Shown: piece after piece, positions 7,999-16,886 of the stretch
Layout of the letters: every line of letters begins with the position of its first letter
Numbering within the stretch: the stretch's first letter is position 1
Assembly: GCA_037446115.1 (NCBI GenBank)
Contig: JBBIJF010000011.1
Span: 1-64,000, forward strand
From: JANWXD01 sp037446115
GTDB lineage: Bacteria > Acidobacteriota > Terriglobia > Bryobacterales > Bryobacteraceae
Reading direction: 5' to 3'
Length of the DNA: 64,000 nt
Made by a program: the position numbers and the translations under genes
The notes under the pieces: generated by a model
What the model saw: the letters and a program-made list of their open reading frames with translations, nothing else
What the model was told of the DNA's origin: nothing
Databases searched by the model: none

Positions 7999-8877
7999 AT
8001 GGCCGCCATCCGACGCCACTACGATGCGCTCCGCAAGACGCTGGGCGCCCTCATGATGCTCTACCTGCTCTTTCTCGGTGTCCAGTTCGCCACGGCCATG
8101 CGCGACGGCGCCGAGGCGCGGGAAGCGGAGCGCATCCAGCAGCTCGAACGGCGCATCGACCGCCTGGACCACGAACTGGAACGCCTGGATGCCGCCCAGC
8201 GCCTCACCCGCATCGAGACCTACATCCAGACCACCAAGGAAGCACAGGCCGCCAATCGCCAGATGTTCCTCATCATTCTGGTCACCCTGACCCTGATCCT
8301 GGTCGGAGTGATTCTGCTGCTCGTGGGCCGAGGCCAGCCTTCCCTGCGCGGGATGAACGCGCCGCCTAGGCGCGGCGCCGACTTCAACACGGCCGTGGCC
8401 GTGGTTTTGAAGCACGAAGGCGACTACCTCGAAGATCACCAGACCGGGGAGATCTCCAAGTTCGGTCTCACCGCCGAGTTCCTGCGCTCGATCGGCCTGC
8501 CGCATGACCGGGACTCGATCCGCCACTTGACCCGGGAGCAGGCAATCGCCATCTACCGCGAGCACTGGTGGGAGAAGTACGGCTTCGAGCGGATCGGGGA
8601 GCAGCGCGTGGCCAACAAGTTCTTCGATCTGGCGGTGAATCTGGGGCCGCAGCGGGCCACGCGGCTTCTGCAGCAGGCGCTCAACCGCTGCGGCGCCCGA
8701 CTGGAAGTGGACGGCCTGTTGGGCGAGCGCACCATCACGGCCGCCAATGAGGCTCCGGCCGAGTGCGTACTGCGCGAGTTGCGCGCGCTGGCTGCCGAAC
8801 ACTACCGGGCGCTCGCGGCCAAGGATCCGAAGTATCTGCCGTATCTCAAAGGCTGGCTCGAGCGGGCTTCGCAATAA
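7999..8877 (+). CDS. Membrane-anchored GH108 endolysin with C-terminal peptidoglycan-binding domain
   Basis: 292 residues; the start ATG follows AGGAGG at a good distance. Two hydrophobic segments lie at about residues 16-34 (GALMMLYLLFLGVQFATAM) and 89-110. Between them is a charged helix with repeated ERRIDRLDHELERLD. From about residue 128 a GH108 muramidase domain follows, with the catalytic-type motif KHEGDY (Glu140), FGLTAEFL and EHWWEKYGFERI. Then comes a peptidoglycan-binding segment (FFDLAVNLGPQRATRLLQQA ... VDGLLGERTI). GH108 enzymes cleave the glycan backbone. Fusion to a two-pass membrane domain, and placement between tape measure and minor tail genes, are unusual; the N-terminus may replace a holin or anchor the enzyme. 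Confidence 0.85.
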   Translation: MAAIRRHYDALRKTLGALMMLYLLFLGVQFATAMRDGAEAREAERIQQLERRIDRLDHELERLDAAQRLTRIETYIQTTKEAQAANRQMFLIILVTLTLILVGVILLLVGRGQPSLRGMNAPPRRGADFNTAVAVVLKHEGDYLEDHQTGEISKFGLTAEFLRSIGLPHDRDSIRHLTREQAIAIYREHWWEKYGFERIGEQRVANKFFDLAVNLGPQRATRLLQQALNRCGARLEVDGLLGERTITAANEAPAECVLRELRALAAEHYRALAAKDPKYLPYLKGWLERASQ

Positions 8878-9278
8878 TGCCGGGATCGGTTGAGAACGCA
8901 GCGCCCTCGGCGGTCCTGCCGTGGAGCCTGTCGCGCGCGTTCGTCCACGAGCGCGCCTATCCGGTGCGCGAGAACGAATACCGCAATGGAGAGTCGCAGC
9001 GCTCAGTACTTGCCTCGAACAGCCGCAAGCGCTGGCGCTTGAGCAAGCGCCTGACGCCGGCCGCGCTTCAGGCGCTGCGTGACTTCTACGACGCGCGCCG
9101 AGGCTCGCAGGAGCCGTTCTACTTCTACGACCCCTGGGAGACCAACCCCAAGTTCAGCTACGACCCGACCGGCCAGGCCACGGCAGGGCGCTACACCGTG
9201 CGCTTTGAAGGTGGCTGGAAACAGTCGGCCGGAATCGGCCTGATCGAAGTCAGCCTGGAGCTGGTGGAACTCGCCTGA
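8877..9278 (+). CDS. Minor tail protein, gpM / DUF2460-like
   Basis: 133 residues from the ATG at 8877, overlapping the lysin stop by one base (TAATG). It has the features of distal-tail minor proteins: an early VHERAYPVRENEYRNGE segment, LRDFYDARRGSQEPFYFYDP, and a final beta strand RYTVRFEGGWKQSA. The same layout recurs in the N-terminal 130 residues of the next gene (LRNFWESQFGPYGAFYYDAP), so the two may share a fold or have arisen by duplication. The role at the tail tip is inferred from position. Confidence 0.68.
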   Translation: MPGSVENAAPSAVLPWSLSRAFVHERAYPVRENEYRNGESQRSVLASNSRKRWRLSKRLTPAALQALRDFYDARRGSQEPFYFYDPWETNPKFSYDPTGQATAGRYTVRFEGGWKQSAGIGLIEVSLELVELA

Positions 9279-9334
9279 GGGGCGGGTCAAATTCCGGACA
9301 GTTGTGCGGCTCATGGGATCGTAGGGTGAGTTCC

Positions 9335-9358
9335 ACTTCCGCGCAATTGCGCGGAAGT
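9335..9358. repeat. 24-bp perfect palindrome between tail genes
   Basis: The 97-base gap before the hub gene holds an uninterrupted palindrome whose arms are ACTTCCGCGCAA and TTGCGCGGAAGT. It could act as a protein-binding site, an RNA hairpin in the late transcript, or a remnant of an insertion. No T-run follows, so it is not a convincing terminator. Confidence 0.6.
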
Positions 9359-9375
9359 TCTTCCGCCAGCCTCTC

Positions 9376-12300
9376 ATGTCGGACTACATTGGCAATATCC
9401 CGGTCCCCGAGATTGCGCCGAGCGGCGTGTTCCCGCTGGTGCCCGACTACCCGCACGGCCGCGCCCACCAACCCGAGGTTGTGATCCACCAATTCGGCAG
9501 TGGGAACTGTAAGGTGGAGCAGCGCTTCCTCTTGGGCAACGGAGCCAGGCGCTTCACGGTGCGGAAAGCGCACCTGCGCGAGACCGACCGCATCGCGCTG
9601 CGAAACTTCTGGGAGTCGCAATTCGGCCCCTATGGCGCCTTCTACTACGATGCGCCGAACGATGACGGGCAAGGGACCACCCGCTACGTCTGCCGCTTCG
9701 CCAACGAGCCGCTCTCCTGGGAGATGCTCGGTGCCGCCGTCTGCTCACTCGGCGTAACGCTCATCGAGATCCCCACAAGCAATCCCACCTACCCTCTCAG
9801 CGCCACCGAGACCCGCTTCCCCAGCTCTGCGCTCCAGACGGCGCTGCTCGCACAAGTCCAAGAGATGATTCCGCTCGTGAAGATCGTCGTCAAGCAGGCC
9901 GGCTACCCGGCGATCTATGTCTCCGACCGGCGGTGCACCATCGGCGGCCAACTCTACCAAGCGCGGCTCGTTGAGTTCGACGGCATCTCGCAGGGGATCG
10001 GCAACGAATCCGACGAGGCCCGGTTTGTGTTCGGCAACGCGGATCGCGTCATGCGCGCGCTTGCCAATGACGTGGACCTCTACCGCGCCGCGCTCGAGTT
10101 CTCGCTGTTTCACGTGGGCACCGGCATCAAGCTCGACCTCTGGAAAGGTGAGATCATTGACTGGTCGTTCGACTCCGGCCCCGAGTTCCGCGCGACGGCC
10201 GCTGACGGTCTCTACGAGCTCAACCTGCCCTACCCGACGCGCCGCATCTCGCGCACCTGCTGGAAGCAGTTCAAAGACGGCGCGGGATGTCCCTACACCG
10301 GCCCGGCGACCACCTGCGACAAGGGCTTCGACACCCCGAACGGCTGCCGCAGCCACGCGATGGACAACTACTTCGGTGGCATCATTGCCAAGCCTCAGGC
10401 TGTCAGGATCAAGGACAACTCGACCGGCGTCTGGGGCTTCGGCCGCTCAACGATCACCAGCGTGTCGCTGGTGGCCGATTCGATCTACGACCAGGTGGTG
10501 CCCGAAATCTACACCGACTCGGAGCTGCCGGTCAACGCCAAGATCGCCATGGGCCGCGAGGAGAGCGATTTCTATGCTGCCGTGGGCATTGTGGGCGAGG
10601 GACCGCTCGGGGCTTATGGCACGGGCCACAAGCTCGACGGCCAGTATCATCACGGCTATCCCGGAACGCTGGGGTTGCTTGAGAGCTTGGGCGCGGACCC
10701 GAATCCGACGCCATTTGGCCTGGACACGGACAACCCCGCCGAGCGTGCCGCCGGCACGGCGTTCGTCATGCTGCGGCGGTCGGATGCCAAGGGGCTCCAG
10801 CTCTCGCGCCTGAGCGAGCACGCAATGGAGGTCGTTGTGGCACAGGGCCTCGGCGGCTGGGTGTGGACCGGGCCCGGCGCGCGCGCCTGGCAGCCGGCGC
10901 TTACCAACCCCATCTGGATCGCCGTCAATATGCTCCTGCGCGCTCGCGGGCTGCGCTTCGCCGACACTGCCGCCTGCGAGCAGTTCTTCGATGTGGAGGC
11001 AGCCGTTGCGGCGGCCTCGATCTGCGACCAGCAGGTCGCAAAACTCATCGGCTCGGGCACGGAGACCCAGTTCAAGTTCCGCGGCGTGCTTCAGGAAGAA
11101 AAGCCGCTTCGGGACTGGATTCAGGAAGTGCTCATGAACTGCCTGGGCTACTATACCTTCGCCTTCGGCAAGTTCAAGCCCGGCGTACGCGTGAACTCCT
11201 CGGCCGTGGAAGCCTTCACCGAGGGCAACATCCTGTTCGGCTCGCTTGAGCTTGCGCCCCTCAAACCGTCCTTCAATCACCTCACAGCCAACTTTGCTGA
11301 CGAGGACTACCAGTTCGTGGCCAACTCGATCACCCTCTACGACATCGACCACGCCACGCTCGTGGGTGGCGGTGCCGGGCCGCTATTTTTGAAGTCGACA
11401 GTGAATCTCTCTGGCACGTCCTCGAAGTCGCAGGCCGCTCGGATTATCACCACGCGGTTGCGGGAGGAGCTGGGCGGGATCACGCCAGAGGAGTGGAAAG
11501 CCGCGCGTCAGATCGCGTTCAAGACCACCGTGCTCGCGCTGAACACCGAACCCGGCATGATCTGCTCCATGACGCATCCCGACATGCCGGGCGGCTCGGG
11601 TGAGTTCCGCGTCACCTCCTGGCGCCTCAACCGTGACTACTCGATCGACATCCAGGGCCGGACGACCACCGACTCGATGTACGATCTCGTCACCGGCCCG
11701 AAGCCCGCCGACGTCGTCCCCGAGTCGCCACCCGCCGAGCCGGGCACCGACTGGGCGGCGCCGCCCGAGCCGGTCTTCGGCGTGGCCGGCTACCCGGGCC
11801 TCCTGGTGTTCGCCGGCATCGGATTCCAGGACCTAACCAACACCAAGACCATCTCCACCCTCACCTTCAAGGTCTGGCACTTCGATGAAACCGCACCGAT
11901 CGAGACCACGCTGGCCGCAGCCATCGATGAGTCTGCCACCTCGCTCACTGCCGCCAGCCTGGCCTCCTTCGCCGAGGGCGATCTGGTCCTGCTCGACGCC
12001 GAGATCGTCCGGCTTGTCGCCATCAACGGCAACACGGCCCAGATCGCGCGGGCCGAGAAGGGCTCCACCGCCACAGCGCACGCCGCCGGCGCCCGGCTGA
12101 TCCTGCTTGAGGAGCGCCTGTTCATTTACCACGTGCCGCGCGACTTCTTCGGCACGCCGGCCTCGGGCGCCTGGGAGGCCCGCGAACCCTTCCGCTCCCG
12201 CGCCGTGGCCGCCGTCGAGCTCTATGTGACCAACGTCTTCGGTAACTCGCCAACCAAGGTCAACAACTACAGCTCAAACCTGATCGACGGTCGCCTGCGC

Positions 12301-12639
12301 GTCCTGAGCGGTGAGCAGGTGGATCTGATTGTCGAGGGCATCCTGGGCATCGAAAGCGACGCTGTGCCGCCGGTCTACTTGCCGCAACCAGCCTCGATCC
12401 GCGACATCTACGCCTACTCGAAGAACGCTCCTCAGGGAGGCAATATCAATGCCGTGGTAAAGGTGGCGGGTAACCCGCTCGGCACGGTCGTGATCGAAGA
12501 CGGCCAGACCTGGCCCGCCAACTCGATCGATGGCAAGGACCTGCCCGCTATCCAGCCGGGCCAGCCGATCACGCTCGACATCACGAGCGTCGGCACCACC
12601 TTCCCCGGCGAGCGGTTGGTGGTGACGATCCGGATGTGA
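9376..12639 (+). CDS. Tail tip hub: fused gpM-like, gpL-like (DUF2163) and gpJ-like regions
   Basis: 1,087 residues. Residues 1-130 resemble the upstream minor tail protein. Residues about 150-330 match the gpL/DUF2163 type, with DGISQGIGNESDEARFVFGN and a four-cysteine motif (TCWKQF, GAGCPY, TTCDKG, GCRSH) that in lambda gpL and related hubs ligates an iron-sulfur cluster. Residues about 480-780 look like the gpJ-type central hub (LTNPIWIAVNMLLRARGLRF ... WIQEVLMNCLGYYTF). The C-terminal 300 residues are beta-rich. In lambda these parts are separate genes with K and I between them. No K-like NlpC/P60 protein is visible. Domain borders are approximate. Confidence 0.75.
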   Translation: MSDYIGNIPVPEIAPSGVFPLVPDYPHGRAHQPEVVIHQFGSGNCKVEQRFLLGNGARRFTVRKAHLRETDRIALRNFWESQFGPYGAFYYDAPNDDGQGTTRYVCRFANEPLSWEMLGAAVCSLGVTLIEIPTSNPTYPLSATETRFPSSALQTALLAQVQEMIPLVKIVVKQAGYPAIYVSDRRCTIGGQLYQARLVEFDGISQGIGNESDEARFVFGNADRVMRALANDVDLYRAALEFSLFHVGTGIKLDLWKGEIIDWSFDSGPEFRATAADGLYELNLPYPTRRISRTCWKQFKDGAGCPYTGPATTCDKGFDTPNGCRSHAMDNYFGGIIAKPQAVRIKDNSTGVWGFGRSTITSVSLVADSIYDQVVPEIYTDSELPVNAKIAMGREESDFYAAVGIVGEGPLGAYGTGHKLDGQYHHGYPGTLGLLESLGADPNPTPFGLDTDNPAERAAGTAFVMLRRSDAKGLQLSRLSEHAMEVVVAQGLGGWVWTGPGARAWQPALTNPIWIAVNMLLRARGLRFADTAACEQFFDVEAAVAAASICDQQVAKLIGSGTETQFKFRGVLQEEKPLRDWIQEVLMNCLGYYTFAFGKFKPGVRVNSSAVEAFTEGNILFGSLELAPLKPSFNHLTANFADEDYQFVANSITLYDIDHATLVGGGAGPLFLKSTVNLSGTSSKSQAARIITTRLREELGGITPEEWKAARQIAFKTTVLALNTEPGMICSMTHPDMPGGSGEFRVTSWRLNRDYSIDIQGRTTTDSMYDLVTGPKPADVVPESPPAEPGTDWAAPPEPVFGVAGYPGLLVFAGIGFQDLTNTKTISTLTFKVWHFDETAPIETTLAAAIDESATSLTAASLASFAEGDLVLLDAEIVRLVAINGNTAQIARAEKGSTATAHAAGARLILLEERLFIYHVPRDFFGTPASGAWEAREPFRSRAVAAVELYVTNVFGNSPTKVNNYSSNLIDGRLRVLSGEQVDLIVEGILGIESDAVPPVYLPQPASIRDIYAYSKNAPQGGNINAVVKVAGNPLGTVVIEDGQTWPANSIDGKDLPAIQPGQPITLDITSVGTTFPGERLVVTIRM

Positions 12640-12645
12640 CGGCCG

Positions 12646-12900
12646 TCAGCTTGCGCGCCGGAGTTCCTCGCGAAGCACGCGCCGAAGTGTAGCCTCGAGC
12701 GGCTCGCGCGCCTGCTCGATGTGGCGGCGTAGCGCTTCATTGATCAGCGCCTGGTAGCTGCCGCCACCGGCGCGGTGCACCTGCTCGCGAAACCAGGCCA
12801 GCACGTCGTCATCGATCCGAATGGTGATGCGAGTCTTTCCCTTGGCCACCGGAACCACGGACCCGCGCCGGGCCTTGGAAAAGTCGTATTCCTTCTTCAT
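12646..12900 (-). CDS. brnA: BrnA-type antitoxin
   Basis: 84 residues on the minus strand, overlapping the toxin stop by 4 bases (ATGA). It contains the BrnA ribbon-helix-helix pattern KTRITIRIDDDVLAWFREQV, then GGGSYQALINEALRRHIEQA, which both binds DNA and wraps the toxin. The N-terminus (MKKEYDFSKARRGSVVP) is the usual BrnA opening. Its stop lies 6 bases beyond the hub gene stop, convergent with it. The toxin-first order matches brnTA operons in other bacteria. Confidence 0.9.
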   Translation of the reverse strand: MKKEYDFSKARRGSVVPVAKGKTRITIRIDDDVLAWFREQVHRAGGGSYQALINEALRRHIEQAREPLEATLRRVLREELRRAS

Positions 12901-13169
12901 TCCCGTCCCTCGTATTGCTTACGTTCCCGCGGTGTCGCGGGACGCGCCGAAATGACCCGAAGCTTGTCGCCGCGCCAGGTGTAGACGACCACTAGCACCC
13001 GGCCGAGCGAGTCCAGCCCGATGCTGATCCATCGCTCCTCGTCTACTGAAAACGGATCACGCATGGTCAGGGCACACTCATCCTCAAAGACGGCCACCGC
13101 ATCGGCGAAATCCACCCCGTGCTTACGAAGGTTGCGCCGAGCTTTTGCAGCGTCCCATTCATAGGCCAC
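12897..13169 (-). CDS. brnT: BrnT-type ribonuclease toxin
   Basis: The GTG at 13169 gives 90 residues and places the family opening AYEWDAAKARRNLRKHGVDF at the N-terminus. An upstream ATG at 13196 is in frame but falls between the -35 and -10 elements. Other BrnT features are DAVAVFEDECALTMRDP, RWISIGLDSLGRVLVVVYTW and the C-terminal RVISARPATPRERKQYE. BrnT is a RelE-fold ribonuclease held inactive by BrnA. The gene is antiparallel to the flanking tail genes, as a separately transcribed cassette. Confidence 0.9.
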   Translation of the reverse strand: MAYEWDAAKARRNLRKHGVDFADAVAVFEDECALTMRDPFSVDEERWISIGLDSLGRVLVVVYTWRGDKLRVISARPATPRERKQYEGRE

Positions 13170-13175
13170 TACTCT

Positions 13176-13204
13176 ATAGTATGCACAACTGTACATCGCG
13201 TCAA
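13176..13204 (-). promoter_or_regulatory. brnTA promoter with palindromic spacer
   Basis: Minus strand: -35 TTGACG (13204-13199), 17-base spacer, -10 TACTAT (13181-13176). The predicted transcription start falls about at the GTG of brnT, so translation is probably leaderless. The spacer contains the imperfect inverted repeat ATGTACA / TGTGCAT (one mismatch), a likely BrnA operator. The layout is the same as in the first toxin-antitoxin cassette. Confidence 0.6.
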
Positions 13205-13220
13205 GCCGATCCTTTGAGCC

Positions 13221-15962
13221 ATGGAACCTCTATATAAGCTCCAGCCCACGCGCACCATCCATCTCCAAGGTTTCAGCGACTTCGGCGCGGCCGCGGCCTT
13301 GCACTCGGCCTCCGCGACCGGCTTCAAGGTCTCGGGAGTCTTCCGTGACGCAGCCGACTTCGCCGTGCTCGTGCTCTGGGATCGCGATGACTTCTTCGGC
13401 CATCCGCTATTCTCCTACCTCCCCGACGGTGACTTCTCGGGCATCACGCTCACGTTCGATCTGCACTACGAAAACCTCCAACCCATCGACTCGCCGAAGT
13501 TCTCCACCATCGACTGGCCCTATCTGAACTGCCTCACCACCGACGGCAACCTCGTCCAGCTGCGACTGTTCGATCGCGCCGTCCAGGTGGGCGGCACCTA
13601 CACCAAAGCCCAAGGCACCTTCACGCTCAACGGCACGCCTTACGGCTACGACCGCGTGACCCTGTGGTATCAGAACATCGCCTTCGACAAGATCGTGAGC
13701 TGGCCCGATCCGGAGACCGCCCAGCAGATCTGCCAGGAGCTGGCCGCGCAGATCAACAACTTCAACTGGGAGGCGGCGGGCGTGCTGATTCCGCTCGAGG
13801 CCGAAGCTTATGGGAACACGATCACCATCCGCGCCGCCCGGCCCGGCTACGACGGCAACATGATCCGAATCTATGAGCTGCACAAGAACGACAACCTCTA
13901 CTTCACCCCTTCAGTCGTGCAGCTCGCGGGCGGCTCCTCCGATGCCACTTGGCGAATTACGATCGATTTCTCAGCCGAGGGTCTGACCGATCTTCAGAAG
14001 ATCTGGCTGACGTTCGCACCCAAGCTGGCCGATTCGTCCGCCTACGAGCCGCAAGAATGGCAGGCAATTTTCTCGAACTGGAGCGTGACGGACGCCTACG
14101 GCAAGCGGCCGCTCAAGGTCGCCGGGCCACTCTCGGTGCGCATCGAGGAAAACGACGCCTGGGTCAGCTACAGCGGCTTCTGGGAGTGGGTGCCGGCGAA
14201 CTGGTGGAGCGGCGGACGGGCCAAGCGGGCCGCGCAACAGGGCGCCAGTGTCACTGTCGAGACCCATTGCAACGGTGTGCATGACATCTACCTCGGCACG
14301 CGACTCGACTTCGACTGTGGCATCGTCGAGGTGCGCCTGGACGGCGGCTCACCGGTCCAGCTTGACTGCTACGAGCCGGCCGCCCGCGCGCGCCCGGTGC
14401 GCCGCAAGGTTTTCTCGAACGTCTCCGCGGGCCGGCACTCCGTCGAGGTCCGGTTGACCGGCACCAAGAATCCGAATAGCCAGGGCTGGTACTTCTACTT
14501 CGACTTCCTCGAATGCGCAGCGCCCTCGGACGTGCCCGATCCGCCCGAGGTCCGCACCGATGTGGCCGTGGCCTGCGACTACGGCACCGATCACACCTAC
14601 AAGCTCTCGCCGCAGCGGCTGGTTTGGGCCATCCGCAAGCTCGGCCTGATCGGCGAGATCAACCACTACGTCTCGGTCTTCTGGTGGAACCAGCGCAAGC
14701 GCGTCGGCGGATTCTTCCCCAGCGTCACCGTCACCTATGGCGGCACATGGCAAGGCGGCGACGAGGCCTTCCTCACCATCGGTGGAACCACCATCGGCAA
14801 GAGCGTCTTTCCTGCCGATACGCCCGCGACTATCGCCGCCCACTTCGCCTACTACATCAACGAAGTGTTCGTGGGCGTCTGGGCCGAAGCCTCGGACGGT
14901 GTGCTCACGATCACCGTCCGCTCGCCGGCGCCGGCTTACTCATTCGGCTTCTCGGAGAGCCACAACTCGACCGGCGGCACCGTGAGCGTCACTGGCTCAC
15001 TCACCGGAGGCGAGATGGGTGAATGGGTGATCGATGACGCCGTAACGCCGGTGCTCAACCGCGCCGCGCGCGACTGGCACGCGGATTACTTCGCCGAGCT
15101 TACCGTCAACGGCATGAGCTGCGTGGCGGCGTTCTCGCAGGAGCTGGTCCTGCCGCTGGACAACGCGCCGTCCGCCGTCTGGGTCCAGCGCTACCCGGAC
15201 GGCCGGCCCGTCGAGACCGCCACGGGCTTCGGCAATAAGAATTCCTCCCACTGTGCCTTTGCGCCGCCTTTCCGCGACTACATCAAACAGGCCTACGAAG
15301 AGATGGCCGGCCTGATGGAAGATGCCGGCCTCACGGCCAGGCTTCAGTTTGGCGAGGTGCTGTGGTGGTATTTCCCCAACGCGTCGGGCATGGCCTTTTA
15401 CGACGCCTACACCACCGACCGCTTCCAAGCCCAACACGGCCGCCCGCTTCACACCTTCCTCACGCCGAACGACGACCCCTCGGTCAACGGCTACGTTGAT
15501 GCCACCTTCCTGCGCCAGACCATCAAAGACCACGTGGACGCGATCCGATCCTACGTGCTCACCGCGCACCCGAACGCGAGTTTCGAACTCCTCTGGCCGC
15601 TCGACGTGAACGACCCGAACACCCGCCTCCTGAACCGCTACATCAACCTTCCGCTCGAATGGGAGACGAAGACCGGCTCGGGCTTTGACACCCTTTTGAT
15701 AGAAGGTTTCCAGTTCGCTGGCCTCGAGCGCAATCTCGACAAGGTTCGCTGGATGGCCGGCTTTCCGTTCGAAGTCCTCTCCTGGCCGCGCGAGGACTGC
15801 CGGTATCTCATGGGCAACTTCAACTCCGGCTGGCCCTTCGCGCGCGACTACCTCACCGCCCGCCGCTCCCGCATCCCGCTCATCAAGTTCTGGGCATACG
15901 ACCACCTGTGCCTGTTCGGGCGCATGCTCTCCCTACCAAGCGAGTTCCGACTCCACCGATGA
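13221..15962 (+). CDS. Large tail protein with TIM-barrel-like C-terminal region
   Basis: 913 residues, last of the late genes. The N-terminal 400 residues are beta-rich with many aromatic and acidic residues (FFGHPLFSYLPDGDFSGITL). A middle part near 390-440 resembles a carbohydrate-binding beta sandwich (EVRLDGGSPVQLDCYEP). The C-terminal 250 residues alternate helices and strands; glutamates end two of the strands (LQFGEVLWWYF and DTLLIEGFQF), as in some glycosidase TIM barrels. This suggests a host-surface polysaccharide depolymerase or receptor-binding protein. I do not recognise a named family, and enzyme activity is inference only. Confidence 0.65.
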   Translation: MEPLYKLQPTRTIHLQGFSDFGAAAALHSASATGFKVSGVFRDAADFAVLVLWDRDDFFGHPLFSYLPDGDFSGITLTFDLHYENLQPIDSPKFSTIDWPYLNCLTTDGNLVQLRLFDRAVQVGGTYTKAQGTFTLNGTPYGYDRVTLWYQNIAFDKIVSWPDPETAQQICQELAAQINNFNWEAAGVLIPLEAEAYGNTITIRAARPGYDGNMIRIYELHKNDNLYFTPSVVQLAGGSSDATWRITIDFSAEGLTDLQKIWLTFAPKLADSSAYEPQEWQAIFSNWSVTDAYGKRPLKVAGPLSVRIEENDAWVSYSGFWEWVPANWWSGGRAKRAAQQGASVTVETHCNGVHDIYLGTRLDFDCGIVEVRLDGGSPVQLDCYEPAARARPVRRKVFSNVSAGRHSVEVRLTGTKNPNSQGWYFYFDFLECAAPSDVPDPPEVRTDVAVACDYGTDHTYKLSPQRLVWAIRKLGLIGEINHYVSVFWWNQRKRVGGFFPSVTVTYGGTWQGGDEAFLTIGGTTIGKSVFPADTPATIAAHFAYYINEVFVGVWAEASDGVLTITVRSPAPAYSFGFSESHNSTGGTVSVTGSLTGGEMGEWVIDDAVTPVLNRAARDWHADYFAELTVNGMSCVAAFSQELVLPLDNAPSAVWVQRYPDGRPVETATGFGNKNSSHCAFAPPFRDYIKQAYEEMAGLMEDAGLTARLQFGEVLWWYFPNASGMAFYDAYTTDRFQAQHGRPLHTFLTPNDDPSVNGYVDATFLRQTIKDHVDAIRSYVLTAHPNASFELLWPLDVNDPNTRLLNRYINLPLEWETKTGSGFDTLLIEGFQFAGLERNLDKVRWMAGFPFEVLSWPREDCRYLMGNFNSGWPFARDYLTARRSRIPLIKFWAYDHLCLFGRMLSLPSEFRLHR

Positions 15963-16128
15963 CGCCCAAGTACCCACGTTGATGACAACTCCACAATCCT
16001 GCTTCGAAGCTCGGCGACAGAACGCTGCTCAAACTCACCGTCCACAGCCCCATCGTGCTCTCACGCGGCTTAGGACAACCGCTGTCCATCTCGAAGAACC
16101 GATCGCCGCCAGCATTCCCTCGGCAAAG

Positions 16129-16590
16129 CTACTTCGGCAGCGGCACGACCTTCTTGAACGCCTGTGGCGGTAGGGGCTGCGGGGAGGTCAGTTCCCGCAC
16201 TCCCCGGGCGGCGCTGGTGGCGTGGTTGTGGCGCACCGGGAAACCCTTCGGGAGCTGGATGGTCTCCCGGACGTTGGGTTTCCGGACCAAGCCGCAGTGC
16301 TGCTTGGTGTGCTGGCCACTCATGGGCCTGCTTCGGCGAGCACCAGCGGTCATGTGGCTGCCGGGGGAGACCGCGCGGCGCAGCTCCTGTTTTGCCAGAG
16401 TCTTTGTGTTATAACGTTGCACGGTGCGGGCTTGCGGGAGAGCTCGAACCGGCACCCCGTGCGGAGAGCATCGAGCCTGAGAATCCGCTCGCACCGCCCG
16501 GCGGCTGGCCGCGCACGCCACTGCACGGCCCAGCAGCGCTCCGCATTCAGATTCCGGCAGCAGCAGAAAGCCCACCAGCAAAATCCCCAT
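16129..16590 (-). CDS. Orphan hypothetical protein
   Basis: 153 residues on the minus strand. It is preceded by GGAGAAGGAG about 10 bases before the ATG, a strong ribosome site not expected by chance. The N-terminus (MGILLVGFLLLPESE) is hydrophobic but lacks the positive charge of a normal signal peptide. The C-terminus is basic and proline-rich (LTSPQPLPPQAFKKVVPLPK). No family is recognised. A plus-strand frame covering the same DNA looks like antisense read-through. It may be a decayed or truncated gene at the border between late phage genes and the IS110 copy. Confidence 0.3.
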   Translation of the reverse strand: MGILLVGFLLLPESECGALLGRAVACAASRRAVRADSQARCSPHGVPVRALPQARTVQRYNTKTLAKQELRRAVSPGSHMTAGARRSRPMSGQHTKQHCGLVRKPNVRETIQLPKGFPVRHNHATSAARGVRELTSPQPLPPQAFKKVVPLPK

Positions 16591-16886
16591 CAGCTTGTGA
16601 CTCCTTCTCCTATTTGATGTTTTGTCAACTCCACACTGGTTCTCGTCTTTCGCAAGACGAAGAAACTACTGAACATCTGGTTTCCGGCGGAGCCGCCCGT
16701 CGCAAATCGTGCACCTGCGGAACGGCGCGCAGGGGGCAAGGGCGCGGCGGGGGTGCCCGCTTGCGGGCCAGCCGCGGCGAAGCGAACCCTTGCCGCCGAG
16801 CACCGTTCTGCTATCCAGGGCAGAGGGACGGGCGGCAGAGCGGGAACCAGATGCCTGGATTTCCGGTGGTGGGTCCCCGAGCGATC
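16591..16886. other. Non-coding flank of the IS110 remnant
   Basis: About 300 bases between the orphan frame and the end of the IS110 transposase. I see no convincing gene or terminator. It probably includes the right non-coding end of the IS110 element, but no exact end can be set because IS110 members lack clear terminal inverted repeats. Confidence 0.35.

Noticed and set aside
1..15962. Gene transfer agent instead of prophage
   Set aside because: Some tail genes resemble such agents, but gene order is lambda-like, and an integrase, att site, primase, helicases and toxin cassettes are present.
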